The notes: generated from the letters alone by a model not told the origin. Shown: positions 1 through 9,968, counted from the stretch's first letter. The stretch: DNA of 64,000 bases from Leptospira mtsangambouensis (GCF_004770475.1 NZ_RQHK01000002.1:412001-476000); one strand, 5' to 3'. A program made the numbers and translations.

Positions 1-162
1 GTGGATGAAATCGGAAATTCAGTTGCAATGGAGATGAAAGAGTATTATCTTTATAATGCACCTCGTGGTTATTTTCTTTCCTTGTCTTATCCTAAACGAG
101 AAAAAGAAACAGCTGAACTCTATTGGCAAACCATTCGAAGTACGTTTGTTGTAAAGGAGTGA
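1..162 (+). CDS. C-terminal end of an unidentified protein (partial)
   Basis: The first frame is open from base 1 and ends at TGA 160-162, giving the last 53 residues of a protein that begins outside the window. The fragment ends in a stretch containing YFLSLSYPK and WQTIRSTFVVKE, a mix of short beta strands and a final amphipathic helix. I do not recognise the family. The stop lies 3 bp before the next start, so the two genes are probably co-transcribed. The GTG at base 1 is in frame but there is no reason to take it as the true start. Confidence 0.6.
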   Translation: MDEIGNSVAMEMKEYYLYNAPRGYFLSLSYPKREKETAELYWQTIRSTFVVKE

Positions 163-165
163 GGA

Positions 166-963
166 ATGTTTGTTGGGTTTGTTGAAAATCAAAACAGAAA
201 GAAACCGGAACCAAACGGCGAACCCGCACCATTGTTTTTTGTTTTTTTAACTGGGCTTTCATTTATTTTGGGTTTTGGATTATTATTGCTTCCGTTAGGT
301 GCTTTTTTCCCTCTTTCTGTTTCTGTTTGGGCGCTGTTAGTTTTGTTTTTACCAATTTTGTTTTTGGGAATCATTTTATCCAAACGCACTGGACTAAAAA
401 TTCTTATCTCTATTTTTTTATCCTTACTTGCTGGTGGGAATTCTATTTTGTTTTTGGGAGATTCAATTGGTTATGGTTTGGGGGTGACTGCCAAGGCAGA
501 TGTTCTTCCTGAAGAAGTTTCCACAAACATTGGATACCGTTACTTATTTTTAAGAGATTTTTATTTGGATGATGTGGAAAAGGGAGAGTTTCGTTCACCA
601 CTCCTGGTTCGGCGTAGATCGGGAGGTGCCGTGTATGGTCCGGTCATTCGATTCCAATACAAACGAATTCGGTCAATTTCTGGTAAAGAAATCAAACCTC
701 CGTTATATGCTATTTGTTATTCGAAAGAAGATATTCAGTGTAACCTTTCCGGGTTGTTTTCTGGAGGAGTGGTCCTAAAGGAACCTATCTGGGATGTGAC
801 TGAGTTGCCATGGGCAAAGGATTCACTTTTTTTGGTTTGGCGAGGGCCGTTGGATGTAGAGATGTTTACAAAAGGAATTTATTCCGTTTTGTTTTTTTTG
901 TTTTTAATTTTAGTTTGGGCAGTCGTGGTTTATTTTCCAGTTTTAGGAGAAAAAGAATCTTAA
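166..963 (+). CDS. Unknown membrane protein, 265 aa
   Basis: The product has a short charged N-terminus, then three closely spaced hydrophobic segments (about residues 22-50, 52-72 and 78-98), a soluble domain of about 130 residues (roughly 105-235), and one last membrane helix near 238-258. The soluble part contains YRYLFLRDFYLDD and an RRR-SGG-AVYGP turn. I recognise no family; the layout resembles membrane proteins with a large extracytoplasmic domain. The ATG at 166 follows the previous stop by 3 bp, and GAGG just upstream can serve as ribosome binding site. kdpA begins 78 bp downstream, with its own probable control region between. Confidence 0.65.
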   Translation: MFVGFVENQNRKKPEPNGEPAPLFFVFLTGLSFILGFGLLLLPLGAFFPLSVSVWALLVLFLPILFLGIILSKRTGLKILISIFLSLLAGGNSILFLGDSIGYGLGVTAKADVLPEEVSTNIGYRYLFLRDFYLDDVEKGEFRSPLLVRRRSGGAVYGPVIRFQYKRIRSISGKEIKPPLYAICYSKEDIQCNLSGLFSGGVVLKEPIWDVTELPWAKDSLFLVWRGPLDVEMFTKGIYSVLFFLFLILVWAVVVYFPVLGEKES

Positions 964-964
964 T

Positions 965-1000
965 CTTTTCTTAATATGAATCTCATTTACCTTAAGTAGA
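965..1000 (+). promoter_or_regulatory. Candidate KdpE-type repeat box upstream of kdpA
   Basis: TCTTAATATG lies at 969-978 and CCTTAAGTAG at 990-999, two CTTAA half-sites 21 bp apart in direct orientation (also readable as CTTAA...TTAAG inverted repeats). The same CTTAA element forms a tidier 11-bp tandem repeat before the porin gene at 8617-8638. OmpR/PhoB-family regulators such as KdpE commonly bind direct repeats one helical turn apart, so this may be the KdpE site. I could not settle on -35 and -10 hexamers. This is inference from pattern only. Confidence 0.35.
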
Positions 1001-1041
1001 GAACGTTTTGCGATTTTGAATTACCATGAGAAAATTTCTTT

Positions 1042-2679
1042 ATGGTCGAATTACTTTATCTCCCTTTTTATCTTGGGTTACTGATTCTTATTTCACCTTT
1101 CGTCGGTTATTATATGGCATTCATTTTGAATGTAAAGACCTTGCCTTTAGAGAAGTGGATATACCAGTTTATTTTTTCAGGCTCACCTCCCTCTCAAACA
1201 CCAAAACAATATTTAAGTAGCCTCTTCATTTTCCATACAACGGGAGGTGGAATTTTATTTTTGATTTTAAAATTTCAAGACCACTTTGCTCTCAATCCTT
1301 TGCATCTTCTTGGGATGGACTGGGATCTTGCTCTAAATACAACAATATCCTTTATCACAAATACAAATTGGCAGGCATATTCTGGAGAAAGTCAGTTAAG
1401 TTATTTTTCTCAAATGTTTGGATTAACTCCTCAAAATTTTCTAAGTGCGGGTGTTGGGATTTCTGTTTTAGCGTTTGTTAGTCGTGCAATTGTATCTTCA
1501 AAAACGAATCGGTTTGGAAACTTTTGGTTGGATTTATTTCGTTCTACCTTTTATATTCTTTTCCCACTTTCTTTTTTTGTTTCCATACTTCTCGTCGGGC
1601 AGGGTGTCATTCAGTCATTTTCGGGTCCTATACAAAGTATGGGACTTGATGGAGTTTTAGAAACTATACCGATGGGTCCTGCAGCTTCGCAGATTGCAAT
1701 TAAACAAATAGGAACAAATGGAGGTGGATTTTTTGGAGTGAACAGTGCTCATCCGTTTGAAAATCCTACTCCTATTTCCAACTTCATTCAAATGTTTTGT
1801 ATCCTTTTTTTGCCAGCCTCTTGTGTGTTTTTATATGGGAAAATCACAAATTCATTCCGTCACGTATGGGTAATTTTCTTTGTAATGTTGTCATTTTTAA
1901 TCCTTGGGTTTGTCGGAGTTTATTTTTCTGAAGAGAACTACCTTGGATTTTGGGAGGGAAAAGAATTTCGATTTAGCTTAACAGAGTCTTCCCTTTGGTT
2001 ATCAACAACCACGGCCGCTTCCAACGGTTCTGTGAATTCTATGCATGATAGTTATTCTCCGTTAGCTGGTGGAATTGCCATATTTCAGATGATGTTAGGT
2101 GAGGTTATATTTGGTGGCGTGGGGACTGGAATGTATGGAATGTTTTTATTTTTGATACTAACAGTTTTTTTGTCAGGGTTGATGACGGGGAGAACTCCGG
2201 AATACCTTGGAAAAAAAATTGGCAGTAATGAAATCAAATGGACCTTGTTTGGAATTTTTTCACCTACAATTTGTATTCTCATAGGAAGTACGATTACGGT
2301 TTTATTAGAATCAGGTTATTCGGCAAAAGGTCCACATGCATTGTCACAAATTCTTTATGCTTTTAGTTCTGCAGCTGGTAACAATGGTTCTGCCTTTGCT
2401 GGCTTTTCAGCAGATACCTTATGGGGGAATTTATCCTTAGGGTTTTCTATGTTAGTGGGGAGGTTTAGTGTTATATATGCTGTTGTAATTGTTGCGGGAA
2501 GTTTAGGTGGAAAGGTAACCACGAAGGCTTTCGATGGGAATTTCAAATTAGATACGATTCTATTTGGTGTTTTACTTTTTAGCGTAATTTTAATCGTTTG
2601 TGGTCTTTCGTTTTTTCCTGTTTTGGCACTAGGCCCTATATTAGAGCAAATACTGATTAGTAAGGGGATTTTCTTTTAA
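1042..2679 (+). CDS. kdpA: Potassium-transporting ATPase subunit A (KdpA)
   Basis: KdpA is the K+-selective channel-like subunit of the KdpABC pump in the inner membrane. The 545-residue length is normal. The four filter-like repeats are visible: TNTNWQAYSGE near residue 115, GTNGGGFFGVNSAHPFENPT near 228, TTTAASNGSVNSMHDS near 326 and AAGNNGSAFAGF near 445, each with the conserved glycines. About ten hydrophobic helices surround them. The ATG at 1042 is the earliest start giving the usual N-terminal membrane helix. It is first in a kdpABCDE run and kdpB follows after 9 bp. No kdpF-sized gene is visible upstream. Confidence 0.97.
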   Translation: MVELLYLPFYLGLLILISPFVGYYMAFILNVKTLPLEKWIYQFIFSGSPPSQTPKQYLSSLFIFHTTGGGILFLILKFQDHFALNPLHLLGMDWDLALNTTISFITNTNWQAYSGESQLSYFSQMFGLTPQNFLSAGVGISVLAFVSRAIVSSKTNRFGNFWLDLFRSTFYILFPLSFFVSILLVGQGVIQSFSGPIQSMGLDGVLETIPMGPAASQIAIKQIGTNGGGFFGVNSAHPFENPTPISNFIQMFCILFLPASCVFLYGKITNSFRHVWVIFFVMLSFLILGFVGVYFSEENYLGFWEGKEFRFSLTESSLWLSTTTAASNGSVNSMHDSYSPLAGGIAIFQMMLGEVIFGGVGTGMYGMFLFLILTVFLSGLMTGRTPEYLGKKIGSNEIKWTLFGIFSPTICILIGSTITVLLESGYSAKGPHALSQILYAFSSAAGNNGSAFAGFSADTLWGNLSLGFSMLVGRFSVIYAVVIVAGSLGGKVTTKAFDGNFKLDTILFGVLLFSVILIVCGLSFFPVLALGPILEQILISKGIFF

Positions 2680-2688
2680 GAGGAACGT

Positions 2689-4743
2689 ATGGTAAATTCT
2701 AAAAAAATAATTTCACTAGAACTATTGAAATCATCATTCAGTGGAGCAATCCAAAAATTTTCTCCAAAGTATGCATTCTCTAATCCAGTGATGGCAACTG
2801 TTTGGATCGGGACTTTCATATTAATGCTACAAATAATCTATTATATAGGATCTGGGATCCCGATTCAAAATGAAATTTTTATTTTTATCTGGTTAGTAAT
2901 CACATTATTTTTTGCAAATTTTGCAGAGAGTATTGCGGAAGGGCGAGGAAAAGCCCGAGCTGATAGTTTAAAAAAAACAAGATCCAGTACAATGTCGAAA
3001 AAAGTGGATAAGGTAGGAGATTTAAACTTTACAGAGATTACTTCCAGCGAATTAAAAATAGGTGATATTGTTTTTGTCAAAGCAGGAGAAATGATTCCCG
3101 GTGATGGAGAGGTAGTTTTGGGTATTGCTAGTGTAGATGAATCTGCAGTCACAGGTGAGTCTGCGCCTGTCATCCGTGAAAGTGGTGGAGATCGTTCAGC
3201 CGTGACCGGAGGGACAAGGGTAATTTCGGATCATTTATACATTAAAATCACAACAAAACCTGGTGAAAGTTTTCTCGATAAAATGATCGCAATGATTGAA
3301 GGAGCAACAAGACAAAAAACTCCTAATGAAATAGCTCTAGGCATTGTTCTCGTTGTTCTTACTTTTCTTTTTTTGTTAACAGTTCTTTCTTTGATTCCAA
3401 TCGCAAAATTTGTAGGATCACAAGTTGGACAAAATTGGAATTTTCGCTTTTCTATCTGGTTGGCTTTATTCGTTTGTTTGATTCCAACAACGATTGCAGC
3501 CCTTCTGAGTGCAATTGGCATTTCAGGGATGGAGAGGTTGATACGGCATAACGTTATTGCAAAAAGCGGTAAGGCTGTAGAAGCAGCTGGAGATATTCAT
3601 GTTTTATTATTAGACAAAACAGGTACGATTACTTTAGGAAATAGAGAAGCAAATCGTTTTTATCCTGCCGTTGGAATTATGGAGGAAGAACTTGCCGATG
3701 CAAGCCAACTTTCTTCGTTATCAGATGAAACTCCAGAAGGAAGATCAATTGTAATACTCGCAAAACAAAGGTATGCGATTCGTGAAAGAAATCTAAAGTC
3801 TTTAGATGTAAACTGGATTCCCTTTTCTGCTTCTACTAGAATGAGTGGGGTAGAAATTTATGAAAATGGAAAATTAATACGGAATGTACGTAAAGGAGCT
3901 TCCGATGCCATTCGAAAATACATTGAATCTTTGGATGGAAATATTCCGCAAACGATGCAAATGATTTCAGATGAAGTATCAAGAAAGGGTAGTACGCCTA
4001 TTTGGGTAACAGAAGGAAATAAACTTCTTGGTATCATTGAATTAAAAGACATAGTGAAAGGAGGGCTTAAAGAAAGATTCGCCACTTTAAGAAGGATGGG
4101 AATTCGAACTGTTATGATCACTGGAGACAACCCTCTGACAGCAGCAGCCATTGCGGCAGAAGCTGGGGTAGATGATTTTATTGCGGAAGCCACTCCTGAA
4201 GCAAAATTAAAAAGAATTCAAGAAGAACAATCAAATGGCTATTTGGTAGCGATGATCGGTGATGGAACCAATGACGCACCAGCACTTGCACAGTCAGATG
4301 TTGGAGTGGCGATGAATACGGGTACACAAACGGCAAGGGAAGCTGGTAATATGATAGATTTGGATAGTAACCCAAGTAAACTCATTGAAATCGTCGAAAT
4401 TGGGAAACAACTCCTTATGACAAGGGGAGCGCTCACTACATTTAGTATCGCCAATGATATTGCAAAATATTTTGCCATCCTCCCTGCTTTGTTTTTGCCA
4501 TTAGCACCGCTCAATATTATGCAATTGTCGAGCCCTGATCATGCAATTTTATCTGCAGTGATTTTTAATGCCCTTGTGATTCCAGCACTGATTCCTCTTT
4601 CCCTTCGTGGTGTTAAGTACATGCCGAAGTCACCTGATTCAGCACTACTAAGAAATTTTCTCCTTTATGGAGGAGGCGGTATGGTATTTCCATTTTTCGG
4701 AATCAAACTCATTGACTTAATTATTTCTGGAGGTTATTTATGA
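2689..4743 (+). CDS. kdpB: Potassium-transporting ATPase ATP-binding subunit B (KdpB)
   Basis: KdpB is the P-type ATPase subunit that powers K+ uptake. The 684 residues include the actuator loop AVTGESAPV (about 153-161), the phosphorylation motif DKTGT with acceptor Asp309, [10 protein letters not shown] in the P domain, and the hinge [11 protein letters not shown]. Membrane helices lie at the N-terminus (about 35-90), around 220-280 and in the last 100 residues. The TGES serine that is inhibitory when phosphorylated in E. coli KdpB is present. The start at 2689 follows the GAGG ribosome binding site. The last codons overlap kdpC by 4 bp (ATGA), indicating translational coupling. Confidence 0.97.
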   Translation: MVNSKKIISLELLKSSFSGAIQKFSPKYAFSNPVMATVWIGTFILMLQIIYYIGSGIPIQNEIFIFIWLVITLFFANFAESIAEGRGKARADSLKKTRSSTMSKKVDKVGDLNFTEITSSELKIGDIVFVKAGEMIPGDGEVVLGIASVDESAVTGESAPVIRESGGDRSAVTGGTRVISDHLYIKITTKPGESFLDKMIAMIEGATRQKTPNEIALGIVLVVLTFLFLLTVLSLIPIAKFVGSQVGQNWNFRFSIWLALFVCLIPTTIAALLSAIGISGMERLIRHNVIAKSGKAVEAAGDIHVLLLDKTGTITLGNREANRFYPAVGIMEEELADASQLSSLSDETPEGRSIVILAKQRYAIRERNLKSLDVNWIPFSASTRMSGVEIYENGKLIRNVRKGASDAIRKYIESLDGNIPQTMQMISDEVSRKGSTPIWVTEGNKLLGIIELKDIVKGGLKERFATLRRMGIRTVMITGDNPLTAAAIAAEAGVDDFIAEATPEAKLKRIQEEQSNGYLVAMIGDGTNDAPALAQSDVGVAMNTGTQTAREAGNMIDLDSNPSKLIEIVEIGKQLLMTRGALTTFSIANDIAKYFAILPALFLPLAPLNIMQLSSPDHAILSAVIFNALVIPALIPLSLRGVKYMPKSPDSALLRNFLLYGGGGMVFPFFGIKLIDLIISGGYL

Positions 4744-5318
4744 AAAATAATGAAACATCGAGCCAATGGGAAATTTCGATTCGTTTTTTATTTGTTTCCT
4801 TACTTTTGTTAGGTGTTGTTTATCCGGCGACAGTGACTGGAATTTCCAATTTGTTTTTTCCAAAGAAGGCAAATGGGAGTTTGATCGTATCCGATGGAAA
4901 GGTAATTGGTTCTGAACTTTTGGCTCAAAAGGTAAATTCTAAATCAATGTTCATGTATAGACCCAGTGCAGCTGATTACAAAATGATACCTAGTGGAGCT
5001 TCTAATTTAAGTCCCTCCAGCCTGGATTTAAAAGCATTCGTAAACCAAAGAAAATCAGATCTAGATAATTTAGGAATTCATTATCATAAATGTCCTGAAT
5101 TATTATACACATCTGGTTCTGGATTGGACCCACATATATCAGTCGCTTGCGCCCAGGAACAAGCAAGTTCCCTTCATCGAAAATTCAATGTTCCCATTGA
5201 AACTTTAAATGAGTTGATAGATAAAAATACAGAGTATTCCCTATGGGGTATTGTGGGACGTGAACGTGTGAATGTTACAAAATTAAATGTGTCTTGGAAA
5301 AAAATGATAAATGAATGA
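4740..5318 (+). CDS. kdpC: Potassium-transporting ATPase subunit C (KdpC)
   Basis: KdpC is the single-span accessory subunit that stabilises the KdpAB complex. The 192-residue product has one N-terminal membrane helix (about 14-36) containing the family-typical [11 protein letters not shown], then a periplasmic domain with [26 protein letters not shown] and [10 protein letters not shown], all recognisable KdpC blocks. The segment [14 protein letters not shown] is a little longer than in E. coli. It overlaps kdpB by 4 bp and kdpD by 8 bp, so the pump and sensor are tightly coupled. Confidence 0.95.
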   Translation: MKNNETSSQWEISIRFLFVSLLLLGVVYPATVTGISNLFFPKKANGSLIVSDGKVIGSELLAQKVNSKSMFMYRPSAADYKMIPSGASNLSPSSLDLKAFVNQRKSDLDNLGIHYHKCPELLYTSGSGLDPHISVACAQEQASSLHRKFNVPIETLNELIDKNTEYSLWGIVGRERVNVTKLNVSWKKMINE

Positions 5319-7887
5319 AGGTAAGCGCCCAGAAGATTTTCTATCGATAGCAAATCAGGAAGAACCCAAAAAAAAAGGAGTTCTGAAAGTTTATTTTGGG
5401 ATGTCACCTGGTGTTGGAAAAACCTATGCTATGTTAACGGAAGCACATCATTTAAAAGAAGATGGGGAAGATATAAGGATCGGCGTTGTAGAATCACATG
5501 GAAGAGTAGAAACTAATGCTTTGATTGAAGGTTTAGCCAAGATTCCTCTTAAAAAAATTGAATATAGGGGAAAATTATGGGAAGAAATGGATGTTGAAAG
5601 TATCTTAAAAGAAAAACCAAGTTATATACTTGTGGATGAATTAGCACATACCAATATTCCGGGTTCGGTTAATAAAAAAAGATACCAGGATGTGTTTTTA
5701 CTTTTAGAAGCAGGGATTCACGTTCTGTCTACTGTGAATGTCCAACATTTAGAAAGCCAAGTGGTTTCAATTGAAAAAATAATACAAAGTTCAGTTAAAG
5801 AAACTATTCCTGATAGCATATTGGAGAGAGCAGACGAACTAGTGTTAATTGATATTATACCTGATGAATTATTGAAGAGATTGTCTGAGGGGAAGGTATA
5901 TATTCCGGAAAAAATAATTTCAGCAAAAGAAAATTTTTTTCGCAAAGAAAACTTAACTTACCTTCGGGAATTATCATTGTCATACACTGCAAAATACGTA
6001 GAAAAAAGAATGCCCCAAGGAAGAGAGAGGGTCATGGTCGCTATCTCAGCAAGCCCTAATTCAAAAACATTGCTAAGATATGCAAAAAAAATAGCATTGG
6101 AAAGAAATTCAGAATTGTATGCATTTTTTTCCGAAAACGATGAAGATAAAAGTGTGGAAGCTGCAAACTCCATTCGTTCCCATATTCGGCTGGCAAAGGA
6201 ATTAGGTGCGGAAGTTATCCATTCATTTGAATCTGATCCAGTGGTTGGTATCTTGGCCATTGCAGAAGAAAAACAAATTAATCGTTTGGTCATAGGTAGA
6301 CCTAAAAAAAGTTTTTTCTTGGATATTTTTCAGCGAAATATTCCTTCTAAACTTATCAAACAACTTAGAGGTGTAGAACTCATTGTATTACCTTATGCAG
6401 ACGATCATTCAGTTCAATTTGATTTTTATAAAAAACTAATCCCTTCTTCTGGTATTCGCCAATACATCTCTGTATTTGTTTTAACTTCAATCGTTACCTT
6501 ATGCAATCAGTTTTTGATTTCTTATATCGGGTATTGGACCATTTCGATACTTTATCTATTTTTTGTGGCAGTAATAGGGATATTTTTTAGTCGTGGGCCT
6601 GTGTTGCTTGCAGCGATTCTATCTGCTTCATTTTGGAATTTTTTGTTCATTCCACCTCTTTATACTTTTTACATTTCGAAGTTAGAAGATGCTTTGATGT
6701 TTGTTATTTTTATGTTGATTGCTCTTATTAATGGAGGCTTAACGGCGAGGCTTAAGAAAAATGAATTAAAGCTCCGGTCAAGAGAAGAAAAACTATCATT
6801 TCTTTATGAGCTCACTCAAAATTTATCTAAAACCTCAACGTCATCGGAAATTATAAAAACAGGTGATTTGTTTTTTAAACGAATATTTCCTTTTCCCGTA
6901 AAACTTCATTTTTACCAAGGTGGTGAGTTTTCTCCAGTTATTGAGGATACAAAAGATTTAGCCGTTGCAACGTGGACGATCAAAAATGGAAAACCTGCCG
7001 GAAAATATACCGAAACATTATCTCTTGCCAACGCTACATTTTATCCTCTTGTTTCCCCGGGTGGCATCACTGGTGTTATTAACGTTATTTCTTCTGAAGA
7101 ACCGAGTTTGGAAAAAGAAATACTTTTGAATACCGTAGCGAACCAAGTCGCATTGGCTCTGGATCGAGATATTCTTTCAGAAGATTCTAGAAAAAATTTT
7201 TTAATAAAAGAATCAGAAAAATTATACAATCTGATTTTTAATTCATTATCACATGAATTAAAAACTCCGCTGACATCCATTCAGGGTTCGGCATCCGCAC
7301 TTCTTGATCCAGATATTGATGCAGATATAAATGCTAGAAAAAATCTGATTGAAGAGATCCAAGAAAGTTCATTGGTATTGAATTTGTTATTGGGAAATCT
7401 TTTAGATATTAGTCGCATTGAATCCGGATATTTGACTTTGAAAAGAGAAAAGGTGTATCCATCTGAAATTATACACGATTCGATTTCGTATTTAGGGAAA
7501 AACAAAATAAATCATACAATAAAGATCCAATTAAATGACTTGGATTCACCCATTGAGCTAGACAGAGTGCTTTTTTCTCATGCTATTTTTAATTTACTCT
7601 ATAACGCTTGTATGTATACTCCAAAAGGTTCAACTATTTGGATATCATTAGAAAAAACTGAAAGCTCAATTCAATGGATAATTGAAGATAATGGAATTGG
7701 TCTTCCTATTGATTCTTCAAGGATTTTTCAAAAGTTTTATAGAGGCGAGTCATCTGGGAAAATAGGTACTGGGCTTGGCCTTGCCATAACCAAATCTATC
7801 GTTGAGTTACATGGTGGTAACATTGAAGCAGTCAACAGGAAAGAAGGGGGGGCTAGGTTTCTCATTGACATACCTATTTTTAAATAA
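5311..7887 (+). CDS. kdpD: Osmosensitive K+ channel sensor histidine kinase KdpD
   Basis: KdpD senses K+ limitation or osmotic stress and phosphorylates KdpE. Domains in order: cytoplasmic KdpD domain (about 20-230) with Walker A GMSPGVGKT (Lys37) and Walker-B-like ILVDELAHT; a USP-like domain (about 240-360) starting MVAISASPNSK; four membrane helices (about 385-480); a GAF-like region (about 510-620); then the kinase core with SHELKTPL (phosphoacceptor His648), N box NLLYNACMYT, DNGIGL and GTGLGLAI. The length of 858 is close to the E. coli protein (894). It overlaps the end of kdpC by 8 bp. The USP domain keeps a serine pair resembling a c-di-AMP site (see findings). Confidence 0.96.
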   Translation: MNEGKRPEDFLSIANQEEPKKKGVLKVYFGMSPGVGKTYAMLTEAHHLKEDGEDIRIGVVESHGRVETNALIEGLAKIPLKKIEYRGKLWEEMDVESILKEKPSYILVDELAHTNIPGSVNKKRYQDVFLLLEAGIHVLSTVNVQHLESQVVSIEKIIQSSVKETIPDSILERADELVLIDIIPDELLKRLSEGKVYIPEKIISAKENFFRKENLTYLRELSLSYTAKYVEKRMPQGRERVMVAISASPNSKTLLRYAKKIALERNSELYAFFSENDEDKSVEAANSIRSHIRLAKELGAEVIHSFESDPVVGILAIAEEKQINRLVIGRPKKSFFLDIFQRNIPSKLIKQLRGVELIVLPYADDHSVQFDFYKKLIPSSGIRQYISVFVLTSIVTLCNQFLISYIGYWTISILYLFFVAVIGIFFSRGPVLLAAILSASFWNFLFIPPLYTFYISKLEDALMFVIFMLIALINGGLTARLKKNELKLRSREEKLSFLYELTQNLSKTSTSSEIIKTGDLFFKRIFPFPVKLHFYQGGEFSPVIEDTKDLAVATWTIKNGKPAGKYTETLSLANATFYPLVSPGGITGVINVISSEEPSLEKEILLNTVANQVALALDRDILSEDSRKNFLIKESEKLYNLIFNSLSHELKTPLTSIQGSASALLDPDIDADINARKNLIEEIQESSLVLNLLLGNLLDISRIESGYLTLKREKVYPSEIIHDSISYLGKNKINHTIKIQLNDLDSPIELDRVLFSHAIFNLLYNACMYTPKGSTIWISLEKTESSIQWIIEDNGIGLPIDSSRIFQKFYRGESSGKIGTGLGLAITKSIVELHGGNIEAVNRKEGGARFLIDIPIFK

Positions 7888-7899
7888 GAAAAAAAGTAT

Positions 7900-8580
7900 A
7901 TGTTGAAGGATTTGATTCTTTTAGTCGATGACGACGGTGCCATCCGAAAGATGCTACGTATCGCACTGGAAGCAAAGGGGTATCGGACCTTGGAGGCGAT
8001 CTCTCGAAAAGAAGCAGTTGAATCCATTGCACTCAATTCTCCAAAATTGGTTTTACTCGACTTACAACTTCCAGATGGAACTGGACTTGAGGTAATCAAA
8101 GAAGTCCGTACATTTTCCGAAGTCCCTTTTATTGTATTATCAGTAATGAGTTCAGAGGAAGATAAGATCACTTTACTTGATTCAGGTGCAGATGACTATA
8201 TTACAAAGCCATTTAGTATGGGAGAGTTGCTCGCAAGGATTCGAACCGCTTTGCGTAGGTTACCCATCGAAGAAACACCTACCAATTGGGAAAAAGAAGG
8301 TTTGGTTGTTGATTTTGTAAACTATCAAGTCATTAAAAATCAGACTCAGGTTCGGTTGACTCCAACGGAATTTCAGATCCTAACTTTTTTAATTAAAAAT
8401 GCAGGGAAAGTCATAACTCATGATGTTCTGATTAAAAAGATTTGGGGTGACCAAGCATTAAATGAAATGAATTCACTCAGAGTTCATATCACCCAACTAC
8501 GTAAGAAAATTGAAGATTTTCCTGGCGACCCAACATACTTAATGACGGAGCCTGGTATTGGTTATCGTTGGGTGACCTAA
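7900..8580 (+). CDS. kdpE: KDP operon response regulator KdpE
   Basis: This is a 226-residue OmpR/PhoB-type regulator. The receiver domain (about 1-120) has the acidic pair Asp10/Asp11, phosphoacceptor Asp54 in LLDLQLPDG, and the conserved lysine in YITKPF. The C-terminal winged helix (about 130-226) contains LTPTEFQIL, VITHDVLIKKIWG, LRVHITQLRKKIE and PGIGYRWV. The partner is the KdpD encoded 12 bp upstream. Family knowledge says it activates kdp transcription. The repeat boxes at 965-1000 and 8613-8639 are candidate binding sites, which would make the downstream porin part of its regulon. Confidence 0.96.
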   Translation: MLKDLILLVDDDGAIRKMLRIALEAKGYRTLEAISRKEAVESIALNSPKLVLLDLQLPDGTGLEVIKEVRTFSEVPFIVLSVMSSEEDKITLLDSGADDYITKPFSMGELLARIRTALRRLPIEETPTNWEKEGLVVDFVNYQVIKNQTQVRLTPTEFQILTFLIKNAGKVITHDVLIKKIWGDQALNEMNSLRVHITQLRKKIEDFPGDPTYLMTEPGIGYRWVT

Positions 8581-8612
8581 TCATCATATTTTTCGAATCT
8601 GATTTTAGACAA

Positions 8613-8639
8613 TTTATCTTAATAAGTTCTTAAGATAAA
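8613..8639 (+). promoter_or_regulatory. Perfect 10-bp inverted repeat / 11-bp tandem repeat before porin gene
   Basis: TTTATCTTAA (8613-8622) and TTAAGATAAA (8630-8639) are exact inverted repeats with a 7-nt spacer. Read in one direction the same DNA is two adjoining 11-mers that both start TCTTAA (8617-8627 and 8628-8638), the layout expected for an OmpR/PhoB-family dimer site. A weak promoter TTGTGA (8665-8670), 17 bp, TAAATT (8688-8693) lies downstream, so the box would sit in an activator position. TCTTAATATG recurs at 8696-8705 across the porin start codon. No U-run follows, so a terminator is less likely. Confidence 0.45.
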
Positions 8640-8702
8640 ATCTATAAACATAATTCATCATACATTGTGACAAACCTTAAAAGATGATAAATTGATCTTA
8701 AT

Positions 8703-9968
8703 ATGTTAGATCAATTAAGTTTATGTTTAAAAATCATAAGGATATTTGTTAGTATTTCTAAAACAACTTGCTATGTTTTGTTTTTTTTATGTTTTGGGAT
8801 TATTTCTCCACAGGAAGCAGACGAAGGTAAGTTCTCTAATAATTCGGATAACAAAGAATCCTCTTTGAAACAAAAGTCTTTGCCAAACTTGATCCAAGTT
8901 GGAGGGTTCATTGATACTTATTATTTATACAATCGAAATTTGCCAAAGGATACCGAAAGAAGTTTTGCTACGCAGGCAGTTAGAAATAATGAATTTAATA
9001 TTAATTTGGCATATTTAGAGGCAAAAGTAGAAGAGAAAAAATACCGAGGAAGAGTTGCATTCCAGTGGGGAACATCAGTGAACGCAAATTATTCGGGGGA
9101 AATTACGACAGAAAAATACTCCAATCAAAACTCGGTAAAAAATATCCAAGAAGCATATGTTGGAATTAAAATAGGGAAAGTTACATGGTTGGATGCAGGG
9201 ATTTTTTTTGGAAATATCGGACATGAATCTTGGATATCACAGAACAACGTGAATTATACTCGAGCTTTTGCTTTAGATTACGTTCCTTATTATTCTTCGG
9301 GCGTACGATTGATCCATCACTTCACAGACAAATTAAGTGGACAAGTTCAAGTTTTGAATGGATGGCAAAACATTACTGATAATAATAAGGACAAATCATT
9401 CGGAAGTCAGATCAAATATTTATTTTGTCCTAATCTCATTCTAACTCTTAATCAATTTGTCGGAAATGAAGCACCAAATAATGAAAGAAAACAAATGCGT
9501 TATTATCAGAATACAATTTTGGAGTGGGTATTGTCTGATGATATTAGTATAGTAGGTCAGTTTGATATAGGTGCTCAGAAAGCAAAAGAACGATTTGTCT
9601 ACGAACCTTGGTTGGCTACATATGATCCAAGTTTGGGGGAATACCGTGAAACTTCATCGAATGTATATAGGCAGTGGTATCATGGAACCTTTTGGGTTAG
9701 TTATAAATTAACACCTGATTATCGTTTGAGCTTCAGAATAGAGCGTTTTTATGATCCGAAACAAGTTATGGTTAACACGGGTACCCGGAATGGTTTTATG
9801 TCAAACGGTTACACGATGACTTTTGACATCCTTTCTTATGATCCAGGTTTACTTCGATTTGAATATGTGTATCGAAGGTCAGCAGATTCTGTTTTCGCAT
9901 ATCACAACTCGTCAACGTCTAAGAAGGAAGATTTTTTCCTTGTGGCATTTTCTATTAAGTTTGAATAG
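8703..9968 (+). CDS. Outer-membrane beta-barrel porin-like protein (BBP2/OmpL-like)
   Basis: The 421-residue product has an N-terminal hydrophobic export signal (about residues 10-38), a short Ser/Asn-rich linker, then GGFIDTYYLYNRNLP, ending in an aromatic-rich beta-barrel pattern with final residues FSIKFE. The run FIDTYY, the many alternating aromatic strands and the terminal aromatic residue resemble the putative beta-barrel porin-2 (OmpL-like) family. It would act in the outer membrane as a channel; substrate unknown. No upstream in-frame ATG exists, so 8703 is taken as start although the ribosome site is weak. Its position right after kdpDE and the shared CTTAA boxes suggest a link with K+ or osmotic adaptation. 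Confidence 0.75.
   Translation: MLDQLSLCLKIIRIFVSISKTTCYVLFFLCFGIISPQEADEGKFSNNSDNKESSLKQKSLPNLIQVGGFIDTYYLYNRNLPKDTERSFATQAVRNNEFNINLAYLEAKVEEKKYRGRVAFQWGTSVNANYSGEITTEKYSNQNSVKNIQEAYVGIKIGKVTWLDAGIFFGNIGHESWISQNNVNYTRAFALDYVPYYSSGVRLIHHFTDKLSGQVQVLNGWQNITDNNKDKSFGSQIKYLFCPNLILTLNQFVGNEAPNNERKQMRYYQNTILEWVLSDDISIVGQFDIGAQKAKERFVYEPWLATYDPSLGEYRETSSNVYRQWYHGTFWVSYKLTPDYRLSFRIERFYDPKQVMVNTGTRNGFMSNGYTMTFDILSYDPGLLRFEYVYRRSADSVFAYHNSSTSKKEDFFLVAFSIKFE

Noticed and set aside
964..1041. kdpF
   Set aside because: No in-frame hydrophobic peptide of about 29 residues; the only short frame there overlaps kdpA out of frame.
7737..8171. Minus-strand frame across kdpD and kdpE
   Set aside because: Antisense to two clearly conserved genes with no recognisable product.
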